Of a stretch of DNA of 64,000 nucleotides, positions 9,225 to 17,532 are shown one piece after another (position 1 is the first letter of the stretch; every line of letters starts with the position of its first letter). The position numbers and the translations under genes were made by a program. Source of the DNA: an uncultured Paraglaciecola sp. (GTDB lineage: Bacteria > Pseudomonadota > Gammaproteobacteria > Enterobacterales > Alteromonadaceae); NCBI RefSeq assembly GCF_937123705.1, contig NZ_CAKZKO010000032.1, forward strand, positions 1 to 64,000, given 5' to 3'. The notes below the pieces were generated by a model. That model saw only the letters and a program-made list of their open reading frames with translations, had not been told where the DNA came from and made no database searches.

Positions 9225-12200
9225 TTAAGCCGTTTTATACAATCTCGATACCACTAAAGGGGTAAAGACCAAAGATAAAATCACCGAGAAGCCCACACCA
9301 CCAGCCAATACTACTGCAAGTGGTGGCCAAAACGTCCCTTCACTAAATAACAACATAGGAATAAATCCCCCCACTGTTGTGAAGGTAGTAGACAAAATAT
9401 GCCTGCTGCAGCCCATGGTTTCTTCAACTATCTGTTTAATATTGCCTGCTTTTGCTGCTGGATTAGCGTTAATAGCAGCAATCACCACTATTGAGCCATT
9501 AATGGCCACGCCAATAAGCCCAGCACAGCCCAATAATGGATTAAACCCAATAGGCAAGCCAGACAACCACAGGCTTAACATGCCTAGTCCCACTGATAAT
9601 ACTGCCACAGATCCAATCACAGTGGCTAAACGCAAACTGCGAAATGACAGAATCAAAGTGGTGATCATCAAGACTAACAATACGGGCATATATGTGGCCA
9701 AATTACCTAATGCTTCTTGTTGTTTATCTGCATCACCGGCCAATTGAAAACGATAACCCTTGGGCATACTAAAATGATTATTCTCTAAATTTTTAAGCAC
9801 TTTTTCGCTCACATCAATAGCGGTCGCACCGGGCAATAAATAGGCTTCGACGTTATTAACTCGTTCACCATTTTGCCTAGTGATCCCCGCGACTGTGGGC
9901 TTAAGTAAAAAATCCCCTAAGGCCGAAACGGGCATCCAAATTTGTTGATTTCTGAGTTTGTCACTTAATATTGGCAAGCTCTGAATTTGTGCCAGTTCGC
10001 CTCTATATTCATCTCCCACTCTGATTCTGATAGGAATTTCTTCGGTGCCTTCTAATATCGAGCCCCCAACTTTTCCGTCTAAGGCGTATTGTAACTGTTG
10101 AGCGATCTCTACTAGTGACATGCCCGCCAACTGGCTGGCATCTTGTGTGGCATCGAGTACCCATTCAGGCTCACCAAAAGTAACTGAAGCAATTGAATGA
10201 GAAATTCCCGGCACTTGGGACATGGCCAACCTAACTTGCTCCCCTAAAGAATTAAGCACATTTATATCAGGACCAAATATTCTTAAACCCACAGGCGCCG
10301 AAATAGGCGGCCCTTGGCCAAATGCCTTAACGACAATTCTACTTTTTGGATAGGCCTTATCTAACTCGGTTTGCAATTGCCCTATCAGCGCTTTTGCCTC
10401 TGCCACACTGCTAGCTTTCACCACAGCATTGGCATAATGAGATGAGTTGTCTTTGATCATTATTTGGTTGTAATACACAGAGGGAAACGAACCACCAATT
10501 AACCAGCTTAATTGGGTTACTTGTGGCTTGTTGCGAATTAGGGTATCCACCTGCTTCACCAAATTTTGGGTTTCGGTGATGGCGCTACCTTCTGGCATCC
10601 ACAGGTTAACTTCAAATTGATCGCGGTCGGCACTGGGGAAAAACACATTGCCTAGTTGCCCAGCTAAGATAAATCCTGACACCGAAATGGCGATACACAA
10701 CGACACGCCCAACAAAGGCCGCGTTAGGGCTTTTTCGAGGGCGGTTCGGTATCCCAAACTTATAGAAGGCGCTTGTATCCCTGAGGTGTACCAAGCCGAT
10801 GATCCCGAAAATTTTCTTGGTAAAAAACGTGCCGCCAAGGCTGCAATAATCGTCAAAGAAATAAACAACGAGCCCACTAACGCCATTACCACACTAATAG
10901 CAATGGAGCCCACAAAATCGCCAATGTTGCCCGGTAACAAAAAGATCGGCATAAAACCCAAAATTGTGGTCAAAGTAGATGCCAATAAAGGTACAAATAA
11001 GTGTTGAATACTTTGCAACAAGGCGTCGATTCGGGTCATTTCTGGTTGAATTAACTTACTTCTAATTTCATCGGTGATCACTATGGCATTGTCTATTAAC
11101 AGGCCAATCGCAATGATAATGCCAAAAATCGACATTTGATGGATTTGCTCATCAAAAAAGCTCAAAGAAAAAATCGCGAACGCGGCACACAATGGTAACG
11201 ACAGCCCCACTATCCACGAGGCTTTAATGCCCATAAATATAAAAACTACGGCCATGACCACTAAACAACCAAGCAGTAGATTTATGGTTAAATCAGATAA
11301 ACGTGTTTCGGTATAAGTATTTTGCTCAAACACAATATCTGCTTTCACTGTGCCCCCAAACTGGGCATTAAATTGCTCAACTATTTCTAAGGCATTGTTA
11401 GTCCAGGTATCTACTCGCAAAGTGGTTTGCATCCTCGCTGCAACAAAGATCACCTGTTTTCCATCGACCATGGCGATATCATTGACCGGAAAACGCGCAC
11501 CTCTTTTTACGGTCGCAATATCACCTAAGCGCAAATAGCCACCTTGTTCGGTAGCCAGTAGCGGTATGTCGCGGATGGTGGCTACACTGCCTAACTCTTG
11601 GGCCACCTGCAAACGCATATTTTGCTCTGGGGTGTACATCATGCCGGCGGGAACCTTAGGGTCGGCGCTGGCTACTAACGCGCTCGCTTGATCAATACTT
11701 AACCCTGCGCTCGTTAATTGTTGCGGGTTAATGGTGACTTGAATTTCTTCGTCTAACTCACCGTATATTCGCACCAGTTCGGTGCCGGGCACATTGCGCA
11801 GTTGGTCAGAAAGCTGATCCGCCATGCGGCTAACAATGGTTAGAGGCGTGTTATAACCTTGGGCGGCTTGAAGCCCCACTAACAGCGTAAAAGCCGTGGC
11901 ACCTCTACGCTCATCAAGTAAAGGGTCGCCAGCCCCTCTAGGAAACTTTAGTTTGGCATTGCCAATTAAGTCGCGCACTTTTGAAAAGATTTGTTCGTTA
12001 GTGTTTTTATCTACCCATGCTTGCAATTCAAGGGAAACAATAGAAATGCCTGAGCGTGACGTTGAGCGTATTTCTTTTACTTCGTGTAATTGTCTTAGTT
12101 CATCTTCAATCACATCGGTGATCAGCGCTTCTACTCGCTGGGCTGATGCGCCTGGGTAAGGCGTGATAACTAACACATTACGGTTGTCGATTCTGGGATC

Positions 12201-12344
12201 TTCTAATCGTGGAATATTACTGATAGCAGACCAACCGGCCACAACCACCACCATAATACTCAACACCAACAAATGCCCGTTTCGAAAAAACATACTGTAC
12301 CAAGGGTATGGCTGCTGACCGTTTGCCGGCATATTTGATGACAT
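9225..12344 (-). CDS. RND-family efflux permease (AcrB/MexK-like)
   Basis: Inner-membrane proton-driven drug exporter, 1039 aa, the usual RND size with twelve predicted helices and two large periplasmic loops. An early conserved segment carries YPGASAQRVE and the pore-domain pattern, and TM2-6 and TM8-12 blocks are recognisable. The TM4 signature reads GLLIDNAIV where AcrB has Asp-Asp, and the TM10 region reads GVAINGSIV without the AcrB lysine. That resembles the MexK-like branch rather than AcrB itself. The start codon overlaps the stop of the upstream adaptor gene by one base (TAATG), so the two are translationally coupled. No outer-membrane channel gene is in the operon; TolC (23494-24861) is a plausible partner. 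The substrate is unknown. Confidence 0.9.
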   Translation of the reverse strand: MSSNMPANGQQPYPWYSMFFRNGHLLVLSIMVVVVAGWSAISNIPRLEDPRIDNRNVLVITPYPGASAQRVEALITDVIEDELRQLHEVKEIRSTSRSGISIVSLELQAWVDKNTNEQIFSKVRDLIGNAKLKFPRGAGDPLLDERRGATAFTLLVGLQAAQGYNTPLTIVSRMADQLSDQLRNVPGTELVRIYGELDEEIQVTINPQQLTSAGLSIDQASALVASADPKVPAGMMYTPEQNMRLQVAQELGSVATIRDIPLLATEQGGYLRLGDIATVKRGARFPVNDIAMVDGKQVIFVAARMQTTLRVDTWTNNALEIVEQFNAQFGGTVKADIVFEQNTYTETRLSDLTINLLLGCLVVMAVVFIFMGIKASWIVGLSLPLCAAFAIFSLSFFDEQIHQMSIFGIIIAIGLLIDNAIVITDEIRSKLIQPEMTRIDALLQSIQHLFVPLLASTLTTILGFMPIFLLPGNIGDFVGSIAISVVMALVGSLFISLTIIAALAARFLPRKFSGSSAWYTSGIQAPSISLGYRTALEKALTRPLLGVSLCIAISVSGFILAGQLGNVFFPSADRDQFEVNLWMPEGSAITETQNLVKQVDTLIRNKPQVTQLSWLIGGSFPSVYYNQIMIKDNSSHYANAVVKASSVAEAKALIGQLQTELDKAYPKSRIVVKAFGQGPPISAPVGLRIFGPDINVLNSLGEQVRLAMSQVPGISHSIASVTFGEPEWVLDATQDASQLAGMSLVEIAQQLQYALDGKVGGSILEGTEEIPIRIRVGDEYRGELAQIQSLPILSDKLRNQQIWMPVSALGDFLLKPTVAGITRQNGERVNNVEAYLLPGATAIDVSEKVLKNLENNHFSMPKGYRFQLAGDADKQQEALGNLATYMPVLLVLMITTLILSFRSLRLATVIGSVAVLSVGLGMLSLWLSGLPIGFNPLLGCAGLIGVAINGSIVVIAAINANPAAKAGNIKQIVEETMGCSRHILSTTFTTVGGFIPMLLFSEGTFWPPLAVVLAGGVGFSVILSLVFTPLVVSRLYKTA

Positions 12345-13516
12345 TAAAAGTTACCTAATAGAATACTAGCCAAAGTGTGAGTGTTATCACTTTTAAGCAC
12401 TTTTTGTCCGGGCACCAAACGTTGCACCCCTTGATAGACTATGACGTCACCTTCTTGCAGCGCCCCTCGCACAAAGGCTTTTTTGTCATCGGCATAAATC
12501 ATTTCAACCAATTTGGCTTGTAATTGATATTCATCATCAATGGCTTTCACTGCAAACAAACTCCATAAACCTCGCACCCCACTCACCAAGGCTTTGCGCG
12601 GTACCCAAAACCCTTGGGCGGTTATTTCACTGCTTACATCCATATACAATAATTCACCGGGCAGAATAGCCAAGTTGGCCTGCTCTAAACTTGTGATCAC
12701 ATCCACAGTGCGGGTATCGAGCCTACGCTGTTGTGCAATGGACTTAATTTTGCCGCTGACCTGATGAGACTCTGTGCTTAGAGTCACTTCTTGGTTGACA
12801 GAAAATTTATTGGCGTAATCGGCAGCAAGGGCAAACCTTGCCTCTAACTGAGCGTTTTGCTGCAAGGTAAACAACTTTTGCCCTACGCCTACTACCGTGC
12901 CTTTATCAACAAAGCGGCTCACTACGCTGCCATTAAAAGGGGCAAATAATTGGGTCTTGTTTAGCTCAACTTGTAGTGATTGCTGCCGAGCCACTATTTC
13001 ATCTACAAAGGCCTTAGCGGCATTAAGGGACTCGGTTGCCTCATCTAATCGTTGCGCCGATTCGAGTTTTCGATTTACCAGTTCTACCACGCGCTTAAGT
13101 GACAATTCGGCTAAGTTCGCCTCTGATTTAGCGCGATTTAAAATGGCTGACAACTCATGCATTTGCGCTTTTAGTCTTGTGTCGTCTAATTTGGCGAGCG
13201 TCTGGCCTTTTACCACCCTTTGCCCTTCATCAACCAAGATATCTATAACAGAGCCCGCTAAGTCAAAACCAATGGCAGCGGTTTGCAAGGCTTCTGCCGA
13301 CCCCACCACTAAACGTTTTTGTAGGTAGCTGTTATGCCATTCAATAGGCATCACATCGACCAGCAGCTTATTGGCATCAGTAGGCGGTGTCTCGGTTTGT
13401 CCGTTGCCCGAAGCCTGCATGAGCACGACTAAAGCTATCAGGGCGATAAAGGGGATCACCCAAATTAAATATTTTTTATAGCCCGACGATTGTGGCAACT
13501 GACTAACACTTGGCAT
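12344..13516 (-). CDS. RND efflux periplasmic adaptor (HlyD/MexJ-like membrane fusion protein)
   Basis: Links the inner-membrane pump to an outer-membrane channel. It has an N-terminal membrane anchor (about residues 15-35), lipoyl half-motifs (IDILVDEGQRVVKGQTLAKLD and LFAPFNGSVVSRFVDKGTVV) flanking a coiled-coil hairpin (about 95-165), then beta-barrel and membrane-proximal domains. The ATG at 13516 is chosen because AGCGAGAA lies just upstream; an in-frame TTG at 13546 would add ten residues and has no ribosome site. It is the first gene of a two-gene operon divergent from a TetR repressor, with a palindromic operator 39 bp upstream. Confidence 0.9.
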   Translation of the reverse strand: MPSVSQLPQSSGYKKYLIWVIPFIALIALVVLMQASGNGQTETPPTDANKLLVDVMPIEWHNSYLQKRLVVGSAEALQTAAIGFDLAGSVIDILVDEGQRVVKGQTLAKLDDTRLKAQMHELSAILNRAKSEANLAELSLKRVVELVNRKLESAQRLDEATESLNAAKAFVDEIVARQQSLQVELNKTQLFAPFNGSVVSRFVDKGTVVGVGQKLFTLQQNAQLEARFALAADYANKFSVNQEVTLSTESHQVSGKIKSIAQQRRLDTRTVDVITSLEQANLAILPGELLYMDVSSEITAQGFWVPRKALVSGVRGLWSLFAVKAIDDEYQLQAKLVEMIYADDKKAFVRGALQEGDVIVYQGVQRLVPGQKVLKSDNTHTLASILLGNF

Positions 13517-13554
13517 AAAATTCTCGCTGAATTTGAAAAAAGACAAAAATAAAT

Positions 13555-13569
13555 ACTAGACTGTCTAGT
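13555..13569. promoter_or_regulatory. Perfect palindrome, probable TetR-family operator
   Basis: ACTAGAC-T-GTCTAGT is a perfect 7+1+7 inverted repeat between the divergent RND adaptor gene and the TetR gene. It starts 39 bp from the adaptor ATG and 69 bp from the regulator start. Position and symmetry suit the operator of the adjacent repressor, controlling the pump and possibly itself. Binding is inferred. Confidence 0.7.
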
Positions 13570-13637
13570 TTGATATATAATAATATTTAATGTCAAAGTT
13601 GCCAATACTTTTTTGATAAATGTGAGGTTAATCGCAG

Positions 13638-14270
13638 TTGAACAAAGAAACCACCAAAGCTGGAAGGCCCAAAAGCGCTGAGAAACGTAACAAAATTCTT
13701 GAAGCCGCTACCGATCTTTTTTTAAGCAGTGGCTACAGCGGTTGCTCAATGGAAATGGTCGCTAAGCAGTCGGGTGTCTCTAAACAGACTGTTTATTCTC
13801 ATTTTAGTAATAAAGAAGCATTATTCTTAGCCGCCATTGAAGACAAATGCGCCGAATACCAATTAGATGACAGGCATTTAGAGTTAGAAGATTCGGACCT
13901 TACTAGTGTGTTGCAAGAAAGAGGCTTGCAGATTGTAAAATTACTTCACGACGAGCGGGTTATTGCTATTTATAGAGTCATCATTGGCGAAGTAAACAGC
14001 TCACCAAGAGCCGCCGAATTATTCTATCAAGCTGGGCCAAAGCACAATCTAGAATATTTGGCACAGTATTTTTTAAAGTTTGCCAAACAACCGCTCACCG
14101 AAGCATTAGCCGATAAATGTGCCACGATGTTTTTTAGCCTACTTAAGAGTGAATTTCATATAAAAAGCATTTTAGGCTTAGATTTTGCGTTATCTGAAGC
14201 ACAGCAAATAGCCCATGTGGCATTTGCTATTGAGCAAGTTGAACGCTTTATTGCATCCACAAAGAGCTAA
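13638..14270 (+). CDS. TetR/AcrR-family transcriptional regulator
   Basis: Probable local repressor of the divergent RND pump. The 210-aa protein has an N-terminal helix-turn-helix with the family pattern ILEAATDLFLSSGYSGCSME and VSKQTVYSHFSNKEALF (about residues 15-60), then an all-helical ligand-binding domain. The start is TTG at 13638, preceded by GTGAGG about ten bases upstream. No in-frame ATG precedes the HTH. aguA begins 11 bp after the stop, so readthrough into aguAB is possible, although the functions look unrelated. Confidence 0.92.
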   Translation: MNKETTKAGRPKSAEKRNKILEAATDLFLSSGYSGCSMEMVAKQSGVSKQTVYSHFSNKEALFLAAIEDKCAEYQLDDRHLELEDSDLTSVLQERGLQIVKLLHDERVIAIYRVIIGEVNSSPRAAELFYQAGPKHNLEYLAQYFLKFAKQPLTEALADKCATMFFSLLKSEFHIKSILGLDFALSEAQQIAHVAFAIEQVERFIASTKS

Positions 14271-14281
14271 CGAGGACTTCT

Positions 14282-15340
14282 ATGGCTGCGCCCTTCCAAC
14301 TACTCCCCGAATGGACAAAACAAGAGGCAGTACTGCTAGTATGGCCAGATAAACACACCGATTGGCAGCCGTGGTTAGACGAGGTGCAACAGGTGTATTT
14401 ACAGATTATCGAGGCACTGAATAGGGCCAATACCAAAGTAGTGCTCTTGGCTCGCGCAACAGAAATACCAACTTGTCTAAATAAGTTAGCAAAAAGCAGC
14501 CAAGTATTGCTGTTAGCAGCGGAATATAATGATACTTGGATCAGAGACTATGGTTTTTTGAGCTGTACCACCGATTCAGGACTCCGCCCAATCGAGTTTG
14601 TATTCAATGGCTGGGGACAAAAATTTAACGCCACTGCTGACAATGCACTTAATCAAAAAGTACTCAGTCAACTTTGCCAACATCCGATTCAATCGGTCGA
14701 TTTGGTATTAGAAGGCGGCGCGCTAGAAATTGACCAGGCAGGCACCTTGCTATCCACTCAGCTTTGCCTTAGCAACCCTAAGCGCAATGGCGAAAAATCT
14801 TTAGCCAGTTACCAGCAAGCGTTTGCCGAACATTTAGGGGCAACAAAAAGTGTCATTTTGCAAAACGGGCACTTAGAGGGCGACGACACAGACGGGCATA
14901 TCGATACCTTAGTGCGTTTTACTCCAGATAAGGGGCTAGTGATACAATCGGCTTTTAATGCAGCAGATGACAGTCATTTTGCAGCTTTAGATGCGTTAGT
15001 GGCTGAATGCCAAGCGGCGTTTCCTGAGCATCAACTATTTGAATTGCCCTTACCCCATATAATCAACGAGCACGGTGAAAGGTTGCCCGCTTCCTATGCT
15101 AACTTTTTGATCTCTAATCAGCATATTTTGTGCCCCGTTTATCAACAGCCAGAAGATAAACTCGCCATGCAGGTGCTACAACAGGCCTATCCCGAATTTA
15201 CGCTAGTGCCCATAAACTGCCTGCCTTTAGTGCAGCAATTTGGCAGTTTGCACTGTATCAGTATGCAAATACCTTGTGGCATACTTAAACCCAAAATTTT
15301 GCAGTCTATTGTTAAGGGTGTCAGTGTCTATGAAACATAA
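14282..15340 (+). CDS. aguA: Agmatine deiminase
   Basis: Hydrolyses agmatine to N-carbamoylputrescine and ammonia. The 352-aa protein belongs to the porphyromonas-type peptidylarginine/agmatine deiminase family. Visible motifs are YNDTWIRDYG near residue 80, LEGGALE near 142, the His-containing NGHLEGDDTDGHIDT near 200 and the catalytic Cys in GSLHCISMQIPCG near the C-terminus. The stop overlaps the start of aguB by 11 bp, so the two genes are coupled and encode consecutive steps to putrescine. A speA-type arginine decarboxylase would be needed elsewhere to supply agmatine. Confidence 0.95.
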   Translation: MAAPFQLLPEWTKQEAVLLVWPDKHTDWQPWLDEVQQVYLQIIEALNRANTKVVLLARATEIPTCLNKLAKSSQVLLLAAEYNDTWIRDYGFLSCTTDSGLRPIEFVFNGWGQKFNATADNALNQKVLSQLCQHPIQSVDLVLEGGALEIDQAGTLLSTQLCLSNPKRNGEKSLASYQQAFAEHLGATKSVILQNGHLEGDDTDGHIDTLVRFTPDKGLVIQSAFNAADDSHFAALDALVAECQAAFPEHQLFELPLPHIINEHGERLPASYANFLISNQHILCPVYQQPEDKLAMQVLQQAYPEFTLVPINCLPLVQQFGSLHCISMQIPCGILKPKILQSIVKGVSVYET

Positions 15341-16223
15341 CAGTCTAAAAATTGGCGTGGTGCAACAAGCCGTAGCCAGTAACGATAAAAATAGTAACTG
15401 GGCCCGCAGCAGTGAGCAAGTCAGCGCATTAGTGGCGCAAGGTTGCGAGCTAGTGTTACTACAAGAGTTACATAGCACCTTGTATTTTTGCCAACAAGAA
15501 AACACCGATAACTTTGACTTAGCCGAGCCGATTCCCGGCCCCGCCACTGACTATTTTGCTGCCTTAGCTGCCCAATTGAACATAGTACTGATCACCTCAC
15601 TATTTGAAAAACGAGGCTCAGGCTTGTACCACAATACCGCAGTAGTATTTGACCGCCAGCAAGGTTTAGTGGGTCAATATCGAAAAATGCACATCCCCGA
15701 CGACCCAGGTTTTTACGAGAAGTTTTACTTTACTCCAGGGGATATGGGCTTTGAACCAATAGCCACCAGCGTAGGTAAGCTTGGCGTGTTGGTATGCTGG
15801 GATCAATGGTATCCAGAAGCAGCCAGATTAATGGCCATGGCAGGAGCCGATATGTTGTTTTACCCCACAGCTATTGGTTGGGATAAAAACGACACAGCTG
15901 CAGAGCAAAGCCGCCAACACGATGCGTGGCAAACCATTCAGCGCTCTCATGCTGTGGCTAACTCCTTACCTGTCGTTGTCGCCAACCGTACAGGATTTGA
16001 AGCATCACCCGTAACGGGCGACCCTGGCATTCAATTTTGGGGAAACAGTTTTGTGGCTGGCCCTCAAGGCGAATTACTCGCACAAGCTAGCTCTGATAAG
16101 GAAGAGAACTTAATAGTCGACATCGACCTTAACCGCACGGAACAAATTAAACGTATCTGGCCGTATTTTAGAGATCGTCGAATCGATGCCTATGATGAGC
16201 TTACTAAAAGGTGGCGAGACTAA
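15330..16223 (+). CDS. aguB: N-carbamoylputrescine amidase
   Basis: Nitrilase-superfamily enzyme that releases putrescine from N-carbamoylputrescine. The Glu-Lys-Cys triad is visible in LLQELHST, YRKMHIPDD and VCWDQWYPE. The ATG at 15330 (MKHNSLKIGVV) gives 297 aa, the usual size. The reading frame is open further upstream to 15240, but that part overlaps the aguA catalytic C-terminus and lacks family similarity. It is coupled to aguA by an 11-bp overlap. The region downstream carries no gene but a large array of inverted repeats. Confidence 0.95.
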   Translation: MKHNSLKIGVVQQAVASNDKNSNWARSSEQVSALVAQGCELVLLQELHSTLYFCQQENTDNFDLAEPIPGPATDYFAALAAQLNIVLITSLFEKRGSGLYHNTAVVFDRQQGLVGQYRKMHIPDDPGFYEKFYFTPGDMGFEPIATSVGKLGVLVCWDQWYPEAARLMAMAGADMLFYPTAIGWDKNDTAAEQSRQHDAWQTIQRSHAVANSLPVVVANRTGFEASPVTGDPGIQFWGNSFVAGPQGELLAQASSDKEENLIVDIDLNRTEQIKRIWPYFRDRRIDAYDELTKRWRD

Positions 16224-16226
16224 TTG

Positions 16227-16821
16227 TATAGGGCGGCCTATAGCCTTAAATCGGCGAAGTCGATGTTTTTTTGCTTTACCCTCGACTGAATACTCGCCAC
16301 TTATCTACTCATTTTTGTAGGGCAATCGCATGGATTAGCGATTGAGTAATAGCTCGTCTGGAACGAATTATTACGACCTGCAAAAATGAGTAGATAAGTG
16401 GGTGAAGAGCATTGCCCTCGAGCGGCATTTTTTGCCTACTTTTTGCTGCTGTTGGCAAAAAGTAGGTCGCATTGAAGGGATTCTATGTGAAAACCGATAG
16501 GGATATCGTGCCCGTCAGGGCATAAAAAAGCATGCGCTAACGCTTACAGGCCTCCTTGCCTGTTTTGACTCGATTCCCTTCGAGCCAGTCACTTTTTTTT
16601 GCTCGCACAAAACAAAGTAACCAAAAAAAGTGCGCCCTCACTACTGCTCAAAGATCCTATAAAAAGTCAAAAAAGCACGGTCGTCTTCATGTGCTCCCAG
16701 CACACAAGACTTAATTTTCTATCCCTGAAAATTAACCGCACTTTTTTGACTTTTTATAGGCCGCAGTACATAGGGAGAAAATCAAGAGCAGTGGCAGAGC
16801 CACCAAAGCATCGGCTTCGCC
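16227..16821. repeat. Composite array of nested inverted repeats
   Basis: A gene-free stretch between aguB and the GST gene filled with hairpins. The main pieces are: a 20-bp perfect inverted repeat, 16298-16317 with 16381-16400, enclosing two small hairpins (16323-16344 and 16346-16374); a 12-bp hairpin 16435-16466; small hairpins at 16509-16522, 16547-16562 and 16569-16584; a 10-bp stem 16590-16632; a second 20-bp perfect inverted repeat, 16656-16675 with 16741-16760, also enclosing two hairpins (16690-16704 and 16711-16735); and a last hairpin 16809-16821. The two outer units are 103 and 105 nt long and share the same three-way-junction layout. It could be a structured RNA, a non-autonomous mobile or repeat element, or a chromosome-organisation site. 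No convincing protein is encoded. Confidence 0.8.
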
Positions 16822-16865
16822 GACTAAGAATTTTGTATATAAGAGCCGCAGACGAAATGTATAAC

Positions 16866-17474
16866 TTAAGCCTTAGCGCTTGGACGACTGCTGACCGCAG
16901 CATACCAACGTTGCAGGTTGGGATAGTCATCTGTCACTTTTATCCCTACAACGCGGGCAAAGTCCACAGTACACATGGCGGTGATATCGGCAATGGTAAA
17001 GCGGTTACCTGCAATAAACTCAGACTCTGCCAAACGTTTTTCTAACACCTTTAGAAACCCTGCGGCGTTTTTGCCTGCTACTTCGCCATACTCTTTAACA
17101 GGAGTCATTCTGTCTTTAAAATAGCCAGTGGTATGTTGGAAACACATGCCCACTTGACCAAAAAAGTACAGTTCTACTTGACGCTGCCACATATCGATAG
17201 TTGCTTTTTCTAAGGGATCTTTACCTAACAGATTGATTTGTGGATATAACTCTTCAAAATATAGACAAATAGCGGCCCCTTCACTAATACAGGTACCATC
17301 ATCTAATTCAAGAACAGGTATTTTCCCCATAGGATTTTTGACGCGCATGTCGGCCGAAATATTCTCACCCTTTTGCAAGTCAACCTGTACATATTCCATT
17401 GGGATATTTTTTTCGGCTAAAAAAATACGCACTCGTCTAGGTGAAGGAGCGGTTTTAGTATCGTATATTTTCAT
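16866..17474 (-). CDS. Glutathione S-transferase family protein
   Basis: Cytosolic GST-fold protein of 202 aa. The N-terminal thioredoxin-like domain (about 1-80) has the glutathione-binding pattern VKNPMGKIPVLELDDG followed by ISEGAAICLYFEE. The C-terminal helical domain includes FTIADITAMCTVDFA. The putative catalytic position near TAPSPRRVR has Ser rather than Tyr, compatible with theta/beta-like bacterial GSTs. It is a single gene next to the hairpin array. Physiological substrates cannot be inferred. Confidence 0.92.
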   Translation of the reverse strand: MKIYDTKTAPSPRRVRIFLAEKNIPMEYVQVDLQKGENISADMRVKNPMGKIPVLELDDGTCISEGAAICLYFEELYPQINLLGKDPLEKATIDMWQRQVELYFFGQVGMCFQHTTGYFKDRMTPVKEYGEVAGKNAAGFLKVLEKRLAESEFIAGNRFTIADITAMCTVDFARVVGIKVTDDYPNLQRWYAAVSSRPSAKA

Positions 17475-17532
17475 AGTGTTCCTTCTTTAATCTTAACAAT
17501 GGTCAAAAGCGAATACCCTAAGTGAATATCAT

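Noticed and set aside
16599..17045. Long plus-strand frame overlapping the hairpin array and the GST gene
   Set aside because: It lies largely over inverted repeats and the GST gene in the opposite strand, and has no family-like features.
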